Positions 1 to 8,400 of a stretch of 36,237 bases of DNA are shown here, piece after piece. Location: positions 1 through 36,237 of the forward strand of contig JARLHR010000087.1 of the NCBI GenBank assembly GCA_031292145.1, read 5' to 3'. The position numbers were made by a program, and so were the translations under genes. The notes below the pieces were generated by a model. It saw nothing but the letters and a program-made list of their open reading frames with translations, had not been told where the DNA came from and did no database searches. The stretch comes from Clostridium sp. GTDB lineage: Bacteria; Bacillota; Clostridia; Clostridiales; Clostridiaceae. The stretch's first letter is position 1. Each line of letters begins with the position of its first letter.

Positions 1-253
1 AGTTTTGGAATACCATCGCAATATCTCTTTCCTTAGGTTCTACATCATTAACTAATTTTCCACCTATATATAATTCACCTTTAGATATTTCTTCAAGTCC
101 TGCAATCATTCTTAATGTTGTTGATTTACCACATCCTGATGGTCCAACAAAAACTATAAATTCTTTATCTTCAATTTCTAAATTAAAATCTTTAACTGCA
201 GTTACATCCCCTTCATAAATTTTATAAATATGTCTTAATGATAAATCTGCCAT
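1..253 (-). CDS. Sugar ABC transporter ATPase, MsmK/UgpC type (partial, N-terminal part)
   Basis: This is the first 84 codons of an ABC ATPase; the gene runs off the left edge. The start ATG is at 253-251, preceded by GGGAGG about 8 nt upstream. The product opens [20 protein letters not shown], with the Walker A motif [10 protein letters not shown] near residue 37 and the Q-loop stretch IAMVFQN near residue 80. The '[12 protein letters not shown]' context is typical of the MalK/MsmK/UgpC (CUT1) family, which powers uptake of di- and oligosaccharides. The regulatory C-terminal domain is outside the window. The CUT1 permeases and binding protein at 20685-23895 have no ATPase beside them, so this protein is a candidate shared motor. 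That is inference from context, since MsmK-type ATPases are known to serve several transporters. Confidence 0.9.
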   Translation of the reverse strand, partial: MADLSLRHIYKIYEGDVTAVKDFNLEIEDKEFIVFVGPSGCGKSTTLRMIAGLEEISKGELYIGGKLVNDVEPKERDIAMVFQN

Positions 254-429
254 ATCTATGTCCTCCCTTTTAATATATATAATTTCAATTTTTATTTCTT
301 TAATATTTCCTATGTATTTATTTTACTATATGAAATCCTTTAGATTCTATATTGAAAAATTACAAAACTACATTAGCTTTTTTGTGAAATAATATAAAAT
401 AAACAATATAGATAATGTGGTAACTTACC

Positions 430-615
430 GAAATCAGAAATATTTTTATTACGTAGGACTATGACAACTTCGCTGGAAGGTTCTAAATAGATGGTTGTAC
501 CCACTTTAGCATGTTCCCACTTTCAGTGTGACAAGCTAAAGTGGAACAACCATCTATTAATAACCTTCAGCAGCTTATTTTCAAATGCCTACTACACAAA
601 AATATTTCTGATTTC
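430..615. repeat. Long imperfect palindrome (hairpin element) in the 254-799 gap
   Basis: The 546-base gap between the ATPase start and the transglutaminase remnant has no gene. It holds a nested inverted repeat. The outer arms, 430-447 and 598-615, are a perfect 18-bp match (GAAATCAGAAATATTTTT and its complement). The inner arms, 472-510 and 535-571, are a near-perfect match of about 37 bp. The apical loop is about 24 nt. Unpaired blocks of about 25 nt lie between the two stems. It could be a miniature inverted-repeat element or a structured RNA. Its sequence is unrelated to the repeat copies at 4806 and 35692. No second copy was seen in this window. The rest of the gap shows nothing recognisable. 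Confidence 0.75.
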
Positions 616-799
616 TAGTGTAGATATTCACTTAAAATCCAGCAAATATAGGTGTATATTACATTAATAAGTACAATCTAGAAATTGTTTTCTATATAGA
701 GTCTGCAATAGATATTTATTTTTGAAAAGCCAAACGCTTGTCCTTATGGACTTTTCACTAATTTTGCTTTCTAATAAACAAAGTTTACAACCAGACTCC

Positions 800-1123
800 T
801 CATTTAGCAACCTCGTAATATCCCTTTAAGGCTTTTGGATATTTATTTCTATTCCAAGAATATTGTATAGTCGCTAAATTATCATCACTAACTAAAAAAT
901 ATTTATCTCTTTCAATTGAATCATTATTAGTAATATCCAATTGATACCAAATACCTTGAACTTTAACGATATTCCATGAATGTGGATTGTCTTTAATTTT
1001 CCCAACAATAATTCTATTTTCTATGCCTGCATAATTAAACATTTTATAAGCAATCATTGAATATCCTTGACATATGGCTAATGATGTAGTTACTTTATTT
1101 ATTTTATAAACATTATTTTTTAC
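800..1123 (-). pseudogene. Transglutaminase-like protein, C-terminal remnant
   Basis: The frame is open from codon GTA at 1123 (just after an in-frame TAA at 1124-1126) to the TGA at 800-802. It keeps the transglutaminase-like core: the nucleophile Cys in ICQGYS, the His in NPHSWNIVK and the Asp in YQLDITNND, in the right order and spacing. The N-terminal domain expected before the Cys is missing, and the only in-frame ATG lies after the Cys, so a functional start is not available. The broken end lies next to the half-copy repeat at 1140-1215, so a deletion that removed the 5' part of this gene and half of the repeat is the simplest explanation. It is probably not functional. Confidence 0.7.
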
Positions 1124-1139
1124 TTAAACATGTATTATA

Positions 1140-1215
1140 TAATATTTTATACTTCCTTGTTTGACGCGAAATAGGCGGTGCATCTTTGGTCTATTATTTT
1201 CTTTCACGTGCCTAA
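1140..1215 (-). repeat. Structured repeat, 5' half only (copy C)
   Basis: Read on the minus strand, it starts TTAGGCACGTGAAAG and keeps AATAATAGACCAAAGATGC, a TATTT block and AACAAGGAAG, matching the 5' half of the full copy at 4806-4968. Positions 1180-1215 match the complement of 4806-4841 at all but two of 36 positions. The 3' half is missing. The copy starts 3 nt after the TAG stop of the S8 protease gene at 1219. With the full copy at 4806 it forms an inverted pair around the two protease genes. No promoter or terminator could be assigned to it. Confidence 0.75.
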
Positions 1216-1218
1216 TTT

Positions 1219-2937
1219 CTATATCATATTTTGAAATATTTTTACTACATTTAGAATTCCATATCCCCATTGTGGATTTGGATATATATCCCCACTTCTT
1301 TGAATAACTCCTCGTTGAATATATGTTTTTATAGTCTGAGAATATATATTGGGATCATTTCCGTCTACAATTCCCCATTCAAATAACATAGCACAAGCTC
1401 CAGCAAGTATGGCTGCTGCAACACTTGTTCCATTGACAACAGCAGTTGTATTATTAGGCGCCACCGTTAAAGCATTTACTCCTCCTGCTGCAACATCTAT
1501 TTTATCAATATAATCATCTAAAAATGCCATCCCCGAATATTCTACAACATTGTTATTATTTTGATTATATGCTGCTGCTGTAATTGTATAACTTGAAGTA
1601 CTTGGAGTCATAATTGTTCCATATGGATCTGAAGGAATAAATCCCGTACCTCCAACGCTTATGCCAACTGCTGGTATCCACGCATTAAATCTTCCATCTA
1701 AGATAGATTCTCCAGTTAATCTCAACTTCCAGATTCCTTCTTTTATATTTGAAAACCTAATAGTAAATGATTGATCCCCTGTAATTTCTTCTGGGAAATA
1801 AGAATTAATTAAAATTGGCGTATTTTCAAACAAAAATGAGTAAGTATTTACACCTCTAATTAATGCTTTTATTTTCCCAGTGTTTTCTCCAGAAGGTGAT
1901 ATTATTTCTAAAGACATTATATTGGGTGAATCAATCCAAATTTCTACTACAATATTTTTTTGCTCTGGTGACATAAATAATTGTATTATTCTTGATGCAT
2001 TTACTTGTGGTATTGTTCCAGAAGAATGACACCCACTTGCCCCTTGATTTCCTGATCCTGTAACTATTGCTATACCACTATTACTAGATATTGAATCCAT
2101 AAATTGCTCTAGAATACCATCTCCTTTATGACTTCCTAAATTACTTCCTAGAGGGAAATATACAACCAGGGGTTTGTTATTACTTAACGAATATCTATAT
2201 AAAAATTCTAAAGCTGGAAAAATAGAAAATAAATCAAATGTAGGAACTTGTATATTAAATCGCTTTATAATTGCATTGTATTGTAGTAATTTTATAATTA
2301 TAAAATCACACTCTGGAACTACACCTTTTAAATTAGGATTTTTTCCTCTTGCCCCAATTATTCCTGCCATATTTGTTCCATGTCCAATTTCATCCTTAGT
2401 TGGCACTATTTCATATGGTGATTTTCCATTTTTAAAATCATTTATAGCTTCCTGTATATTACTTTTAGTATAAACAGATCCATACGGAACAATACTTTTT
2501 TCATTTTGTCCACCAAACTCTATTGTTTGATCCCAAATATATTCTATTCTTGTTTCTCCATTTTCTCTCATAAACTCTTCATTTAAGTAATCAATTCCCG
2601 TATCTATTATTGCTACAGTAACTCCTCTCCCAGTTAACTTTAAAGGTAATTCCAATTGCAAAAAATCTGCTTGCGATGCGCTAAGTGGTGAAATTTCTTG
2701 AAGTGTAAATAAATCCAGAGGGGCAACATACACTATAGTTGAAAAAATTGGTTCTTCAACATTTAATTGAAGTTCCCTAGCTGCAGATACTACAGCATAT
2801 TTATCATTAATTATTGTCACATAATATCCTGGTTGTTTTGAAATTTCCTCTTCAATATTTCCGCCATATTCAACAACATAATGATAATAATTAGGATCAG
2901 AAAATATATTTCTTGTTTGCCTAAAATCGCCTTTCAT
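1219..2937 (-). CDS. S8 family serine protease, Csp-like (second of a tandem pair)
   Basis: This is a 572-residue subtilisin-family protease without a signal peptide. Residues 1-100 look like a Csp prodomain. The catalytic triad is complete: Asp112 in IIDTGID, His186 in GHGTNMAG and Ser505 in NGTSVAAA. A long insert between His and Ser (about 300-430) carries the jelly-roll type segment typical of clostridial Csp proteases. Known Csp proteins (CspA/B/C) activate the spore cortex hydrolase SleC during germination. No sleC is visible here, so that role is only a family-based suggestion. The ATG directly follows the TAA of the upstream protease (TAAATG, no gap), with a GGGGG ribosome site inside the upstream gene, so the two are probably translationally coupled. 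The stop is 3 nt from repeat copy C. Confidence 0.9.
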   Translation of the reverse strand: MKGDFRQTRNIFSDPNYYHYVVEYGGNIEEEISKQPGYYVTIINDKYAVVSAARELQLNVEEPIFSTIVYVAPLDLFTLQEISPLSASQADFLQLELPLKLTGRGVTVAIIDTGIDYLNEEFMRENGETRIEYIWDQTIEFGGQNEKSIVPYGSVYTKSNIQEAINDFKNGKSPYEIVPTKDEIGHGTNMAGIIGARGKNPNLKGVVPECDFIIIKLLQYNAIIKRFNIQVPTFDLFSIFPALEFLYRYSLSNNKPLVVYFPLGSNLGSHKGDGILEQFMDSISSNSGIAIVTGSGNQGASGCHSSGTIPQVNASRIIQLFMSPEQKNIVVEIWIDSPNIMSLEIISPSGENTGKIKALIRGVNTYSFLFENTPILINSYFPEEITGDQSFTIRFSNIKEGIWKLRLTGESILDGRFNAWIPAVGISVGGTGFIPSDPYGTIMTPSTSSYTITAAAYNQNNNNVVEYSGMAFLDDYIDKIDVAAGGVNALTVAPNNTTAVVNGTSVAAAILAGACAMLFEWGIVDGNDPNIYSQTIKTYIQRGVIQRSGDIYPNPQWGYGILNVVKIFQNMI

Positions 2938-4785
2938 TTAAAATCCCCCGTGTTTTCCCTTAGGAATTCTTATAAACAGCTTATTAATATAATATTCATT
3001 AAATTCATATTCAATATCAACATTGTTTCTATTAAATTTATTAATACCTGTTTTTTCTTTTTTTCCTCTATATATTCCTCCAATAGCATTAAAAGTACCC
3101 AATAAATCAAAATCCCCATAACCAATTTCTCTATTTGGATATTTAGTAGTTTGATTTCTGTTTGCACCATACATTAAATAACTTCTAATTTTTTTCGAAT
3201 ACATTGTTCTATCATTACCATCAACAATTCCCCATTGTAATAAAAGTGCGCAAGCTCCAGCAACTATTGCTGTAGCCGCTGAGCTGCCTGAAAATGTTGT
3301 CACTCCTCCTGATACTTTTGTTGTTAAAATATTTACTCCTATAGTTGCAATATCTGGATTAATCAAATTATTTGTATTAAATCCTTTACCTGAAGCGGCT
3401 ATTAGGGCATTATTATTTCCATAATAAGCAGGTGTTACTACATTAACGGCTTCAGATGGCATTGTTATTGTGTTATATGGATCTGATTCCAGAAATATGG
3501 TATTTTTAGGTAAAGTATCTTTAGGTGAAAGCCATATATCGTATCTTCCGTCAATTATATAATTTCCTATTAAATTGAATCGCCATATTCCCGGCTTTAT
3601 GTTACTAAATGTAATACTTATTACTTCATGACCTGTAAAATGTTCAGGACTATAATATCTAACTGTCATATCCGTATCTAGAAAAACAAATTTTACTGGC
3701 TCAAATTTATTAACCTTTGCTTCAATAATTGATGAAGCTTCTCCGGTTGGAGAAATTACATTTATAGAAGCAATATTAGGTCTTCTCACCCATATGTATA
3801 TAGGCAAGTATTTCATTTCCTTAGGTATTCTTAAATCTACTACTTTTATATCTCCTTGATTTTTAATATAGCCAGATGCATGCCCTTGCGAATCACCTTC
3901 ATTTCCAACTCCGGCTACAGTACATATTCCCCTATCATTTCCAAGATATGATACATATCTTGAAATCAAATTTGTACCGTCATGACTTCCCTCAGTACCT
4001 CCAATACCAATATAAATAACCATAGGTTGTCTACGTACCTTAGCTAATCTTCTTAAATATTCTAATCCACCTACAATTTCAGATGCATTATATACAGGAA
4101 TACTTGGCACACCATTATCTTGCAATTGTCCCTTAAAATTTGTAGACTCAAAAAGTTTAACTATTACGAAGCTACTTTCTTGTGCGATTCCTTGAAATTC
4201 TTTATTGTAACCTCTTGCTCCTATAATTCCTGCAACCTTTGTTCCATGTCCAATTTCATCTTTAGAAGGTACAATTTCATATGGATCCTTATTGTTTCTA
4301 TGAGCATTAATAGCATTATTAATTTGTTCATTAGAATAAGTTTTTCCTATATACACACTTTTATCATTACCGTGTGGAATTGATTGATCCCAGATGCTTA
4401 TTATTCTTGATGTATCATCTTCTCTTATAAATTCTTCATTTAAATAATCTATGCCAGTATCTACAATTCCTACCAATACACCTCTTCCAGTTAGGTCTAA
4501 GTATGGATTAATCTTAATATTATTTATATTATCTACAGAAGCTGGAGAAATATCTTGTAACACGTACATAACTCTAAAATCGTAAAAAACAATTTCTGGC
4601 ACATCTTTTAAAAGCCTCTCAAAATCTTTAACTTGCACTGATACCACCCCAATAGTGTCTGTAATTATATCACCACAAGCATAAGATATTTTATCTATTC
4701 TTTCTTTAAAGTTCCCTCTATATTCTATTAAATAATTTGCTGTATTCGGATCATAATATAAATTACATTCACGTGAAGTAGCCAT
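2938..4785 (-). CDS. S8 family serine protease, Csp-like (first of a tandem pair)
   Basis: This is a 615-residue paralogue of the next gene. The N-terminal Csp-like prodomain covers about residues 1-97. The triad residues are Asp109 (IVDTGID), His180 (GHGTKVAG) and Ser502 in SGSSAATA, where Ser replaces the usual Thr of GTS. Both paralogues share the phrases DYLNEEF, DEIGHGT and WGIVDGND, so they arose by duplication. This copy has an extra basic C-terminal tail of about 45 residues ending KGKHGGF. The start is supported by AGGAG 8 nt upstream of ATG 4785. The leader holds repeat copy A, whose end lies 20 nt before the ATG. No signal peptide is seen, as in characterised Csp proteins. A role in spore germination or the spore coat is inferred from the family only. 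Confidence 0.9.
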   Translation of the reverse strand: MATSRECNLYYDPNTANYLIEYRGNFKERIDKISYACGDIITDTIGVVSVQVKDFERLLKDVPEIVFYDFRVMYVLQDISPASVDNINNIKINPYLDLTGRGVLVGIVDTGIDYLNEEFIREDDTSRIISIWDQSIPHGNDKSVYIGKTYSNEQINNAINAHRNNKDPYEIVPSKDEIGHGTKVAGIIGARGYNKEFQGIAQESSFVIVKLFESTNFKGQLQDNGVPSIPVYNASEIVGGLEYLRRLAKVRRQPMVIYIGIGGTEGSHDGTNLISRYVSYLGNDRGICTVAGVGNEGDSQGHASGYIKNQGDIKVVDLRIPKEMKYLPIYIWVRRPNIASINVISPTGEASSIIEAKVNKFEPVKFVFLDTDMTVRYYSPEHFTGHEVISITFSNIKPGIWRFNLIGNYIIDGRYDIWLSPKDTLPKNTIFLESDPYNTITMPSEAVNVVTPAYYGNNNALIAASGKGFNTNNLINPDIATIGVNILTTKVSGGVTTFSGSSAATAIVAGACALLLQWGIVDGNDRTMYSKKIRSYLMYGANRNQTTKYPNREIGYGDFDLLGTFNAIGGIYRGKKEKTGINKFNRNNVDIEYEFNEYYINKLFIRIPKGKHGGF

Positions 4786-4805
4786 ATTTAACTCCTAATA
4801 TTACT

Positions 4806-4968
4806 TTAGGCACATGAAAAAAAATAATAGACCAAAGATGCGGAGTATATTTTGTACCAGACAAGGAAGCAATTTAGCTCATAGCGGGCCTATTAGCTTA
4901 AATTGCTGACGCAGTATGGTGCAAAATAGACGAGCATACTGGTCTATTATTTTTTTGATTGTGCCTTA
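4806..4968 (+). repeat. Structured repeat, full copy A
   Basis: This is a 163-nt nested hairpin. The helices are: end stem TTAGGCACA/TGTGCCTTA; P2 AATAATAGACC/GGTCTATTATT (perfect); P3 TATTTTGTACCA/TGGTGCAAAATA; P4 AGCAATTTAGCT/AGCTTAAATTGCT. The apical segment CATAGCGGGCCTATTA is at 4880-4895 and can form a small ATAG/CTAT stem. Copy B at 35692-35855 has the same loop blocks (CAAGGAAG, the apical segment, TGACGCA) but different, still paired, stem sequences. As drawn, the TTAGGCAC end faces the protease gene at 2938-4785, 20 nt before its ATG, so the transcript of that gene would carry the complement of this element just before its ribosome site. Confidence 0.85.
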
Positions 4969-4976
4969 CATTAGAC

Positions 4977-5286
4977 ATATTAATAAACCTTAATATTGAC
5001 TTGTATTTTTAAATATGCCTTAATACTATATATATTTTTATACTATTTATTTGATGATTGAAATTGTAAATACCAAATTTTAATTACAGTATTAAAATTG
5101 TAATTTTACTTAGCCTGCATCAATAATAAATATTACGTTTATATATATGAAGAAATGTTCTGTACGCAAAAATCAGCTACTGAAATCTGCTGAATCAGTC
5201 CTCCGAATAAATCTTTTAGTGTGTTTTGCACTCTCAACCATATTACTGGCCTTAACAGATTGAATCCACTCATTCTTGGTACCCAC
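4977..5286. other. Intergenic stretch with two opposed short open frames
   Basis: No firm gene is visible. On the minus strand a 44-codon frame runs 5273 to 5139 (starts MSGFNLLRPVIWLRVQ) and begins close after the terminator at 5287-5326. On the plus strand a 38-codon frame runs 5147 to 5263 (basic N-terminus, hydrophobic C-terminus, ends STILLALTD). Neither has a ribosome site, and at most one could be real. They may be the remnant of a lost gene. A CATATTTA box on the minus strand at 5010-5017 resembles the -10 of mother-cell sporulation sigma factors, which would fit the Csp-like genes downstream, but the match is weak. Confidence 0.3.
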
Positions 5287-5326
5287 TAAAAAAAGATACA
5301 GTTAATATAATAACTGTATCTTTTTT
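5287..5326 (-). terminator. Rho-independent terminator after the laminarinase gene
   Basis: A perfect 10-bp stem (GATACAGTTA/TAACTGTATC) with a 6-nt loop is flanked by an A-run on the left and a T-run on the right. It can therefore work in both directions. It lies about 160 nt downstream of the stop at 5485. Confidence 0.85.
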
Positions 5327-5484
5327 CGTAATTCTATATAACTTTTTATATCCCACTCTTTGTTTATGGTGCATAAATTTGTTAACTTTGTTAAAGGCTC
5401 AATATCATTATTACTTGGCATTGATATTCCAAAGCATCTATTTTATATGATATATTTTCACTAATTATTGTTTTACGAGATTAC

Positions 5485-8400
5485 TTATTCTGCCTTAAGT
5501 GAAACATTATCAATATATACTTTTGTTAGTGCAGGGTTGCTTGTGTTACCAAAACAGAATTTTAGTTGAGCAACATCATCTTTAGGCATTGTGAATTCTA
5601 TAGTTACATGTTGTTTAGTAGGTGTAAGTGACACAGTTTTTGATGCATATGAATTATATGCAACATTTTCTTGGATCTCAGCCACTATATCTCTAGCGTC
5701 ATCAGACTTAGCATCAAATTCTAAAATATATTTAACACCATTCGATAAATTTATATCATTACTATATAACATTGCATCCCAAGGATTTGTACCTAATCCT
5801 GTAACATCAATAGCTGCTGCTTTATCTGCATCATCTGTTATACTAAAGGTTGCTGCAGCTGGAGTTGTAGCAAAATGTCCCCAATTTTCAAATTCAGAAG
5901 AAAAATCTCCATTGCTAATAAGATTATCATGACTTATAGTTCCTGCTGCTGCTTTTATAGTTTGACTTACTTTTGCATCATCAAAACCATTAGATTTTAC
6001 AACAATATTGTAATCACCTTTTTCAGTAAATATACTCTTATCTAATGTTATTGCACCGCCTGTTGTTGTATTATATGATCCTGCATCAATAGTCTTATCA
6101 TTAACAGTTATTCCTGTTATTGAATCTTTCCAGCCACTATCTCCACCTGCATAAGCAATATTAATATCATTTCCAATTGTATTATCTGTAGTATCCGGTA
6201 CTAATGTTGCTGGCATTTTAACTGGTGCATTCTTTACTCTAAGTGAAACATTATCAATATATACTTTTCCTAATGCAGGGCTACTTGTGTTACCCATACA
6301 GAATTTTAATTGTGCGGTATCATCTTTAGGCATTGTGAAATTCAATATTACATGCTGCTTATCAGGTTTAAGTGATAATGTTTTTGATGTATAAGAAGTA
6401 TAATTGGCATTTTCTTCAATTTTAGCCACTATATCTCTAGCTTGATCAGCCCAAGCATCAAATTCTAAAGTATAACTCACACCCTTTGATAATTTCATAT
6501 CATTACTATATAACATTACATTCCAATTTGAGTCACCTAATGCTTTAACATCAATAGCAGCTGCTTTATTTGCATCATCTGTTATACTAAAATCTGCTTT
6601 TGAAGCAGGAGTACCTTGGTTGTCCATAGTTTGCCAATAGTTATATCCTAAGCTAAAATCTCCATTTTTGATTGGATATAAATCAACACCATCATAATTT
6701 ACATTGTTATTTGTTGTTCTTATAAGTTGAATATCATGAATATAAACATCACCATCAGCATTACCCATTAAAAATTGTGTAATTGAATTTACATCAGTGG
6801 TTCCTTTTGGCATAGTAAATTCATAATCATATTCACTGTCTTCTGTTGTTAAATTAAATGTATTTTGTGCATATGTTGTTTGTCCATCTTTAGATGCAAA
6901 TCTTACATCCATTGGTCTATCTTTAGATGCACTTGCTTTAAATGTAAGCTTATAGACATCGCTTTGTAATAAATTAGTTCCTGATTGGGATAATATAACA
7001 CTATTTTTATCTCCTGCAACAGGTATTGTTATATCAGCTTCTTTTTTATCCTTATCGCTCTTAATTGTAGCGCCTTCACCTTTGAAGTCCCAGAATCCCA
7101 TTCCGTTATCTCCTAAATTAAAATCACCATTGTAAATATGATTACCGTTATCTAATGGTTCTTTTGCAGTGCTTGTATTATCTTCTACATCTGCATCAGA
7201 TTCTGTTACTTCTACATCATTAAGATTAATATTAACATCATCAGTTAATCCAAGATTGAATTCTAGTCTACCATGAACATTAGGTGTATCTTTCATTACA
7301 AATGAATATTCATATTCTTTTTCTTCATTTGTAAGATCTACTTTAAAAGCATCTGAATATTTAGTGTACCCCCTATCTGCACCACCACCAAATTGAGCTT
7401 GTACTGATGCATTCTTATCTGCTTTTGCTTTAAACTTTAATGTATATTTTTTATTAAGTCTTAAAGGAACATGGTCAACTAACTGAACTCCGTAGTTTAC
7501 AGTTCCGCCTTTTTTAATATCAATATCTAATCCATTATCGTTCGTAAATGTAGCTTGACCTCCACTTGCTGTAAGGAAATTCCAGTTATCAAAAGAAAGA
7601 TCGTCCGCATCAGTAGCTGCTATTTTTTTAAATGAAGGATCCAAAATATAACTTCCATTATCTAAAGGAGTTCTTGCCCCACTTAAAGGTCCATCATAAG
7701 TTGCAGGATCTGCATGTACTGGATATTGACCATTTAAATCATATACTCTTACATAATCTACTTTCATTTGTGCTGATTTAAATGATTCATCTGGTTCTAT
7801 ATTCCCATCATACGCTCCTCCCACTGCCATATTTAAAATAATGTGGAAATTCCTATCAAATGGCGCTGGATAAGCATATGGTGCTGGTTGATCATTACCT
7901 TGGCTAAACCAATTATTAGCTGTATAATATAGCTCTCCATCAACATACCATCTAATTTCCCCAGGTTCCCATTCTACTGAATAAATATGCTTACCTGTAA
8001 TATCTTTTCCTGCTGGGAATGTATAATGACCACCACTAGATGTGTTATTAGGCCATTCTTTACCAAAATGGATTGTTCCCCATACATTATTTAGTAATCT
8101 TCCTTTAGCCTCCATAATATCTATTTCGCCACCACTAGCCCATTTTCCATATATGTTATCATCATCTGGAAGCATCCAAAATGCAGGCCATAATCCATTC
8201 CCTGCTGGCATAGTAATAGCCGCCTCAATTTTTCCATAAGTTTTGCTAAACTTTCCTAATGTTCTAATTCTTGCTGACGAATATTTCTTTCCACCAAATT
8301 GATCTGGATTATCTTCTTTTCTTGCTTCTATTACAAGATTTCCATCTTCTACTTTTGTATTTTGATCAGTATAATATTCTTTTTCATTATTTCCCCAATC

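Noticed and set aside
4806-4968. Structured repeat as a simple rho-independent terminator
   Set aside because: It is far longer than a terminator, has several conserved internal loops, and the full copies lie upstream of genes, not after stops.
4806-4968. Structured repeat as an integron attC site or CRISPR repeat
   Set aside because: There is no integrase or cas gene, no regular array, and the ends do not match the attC core.
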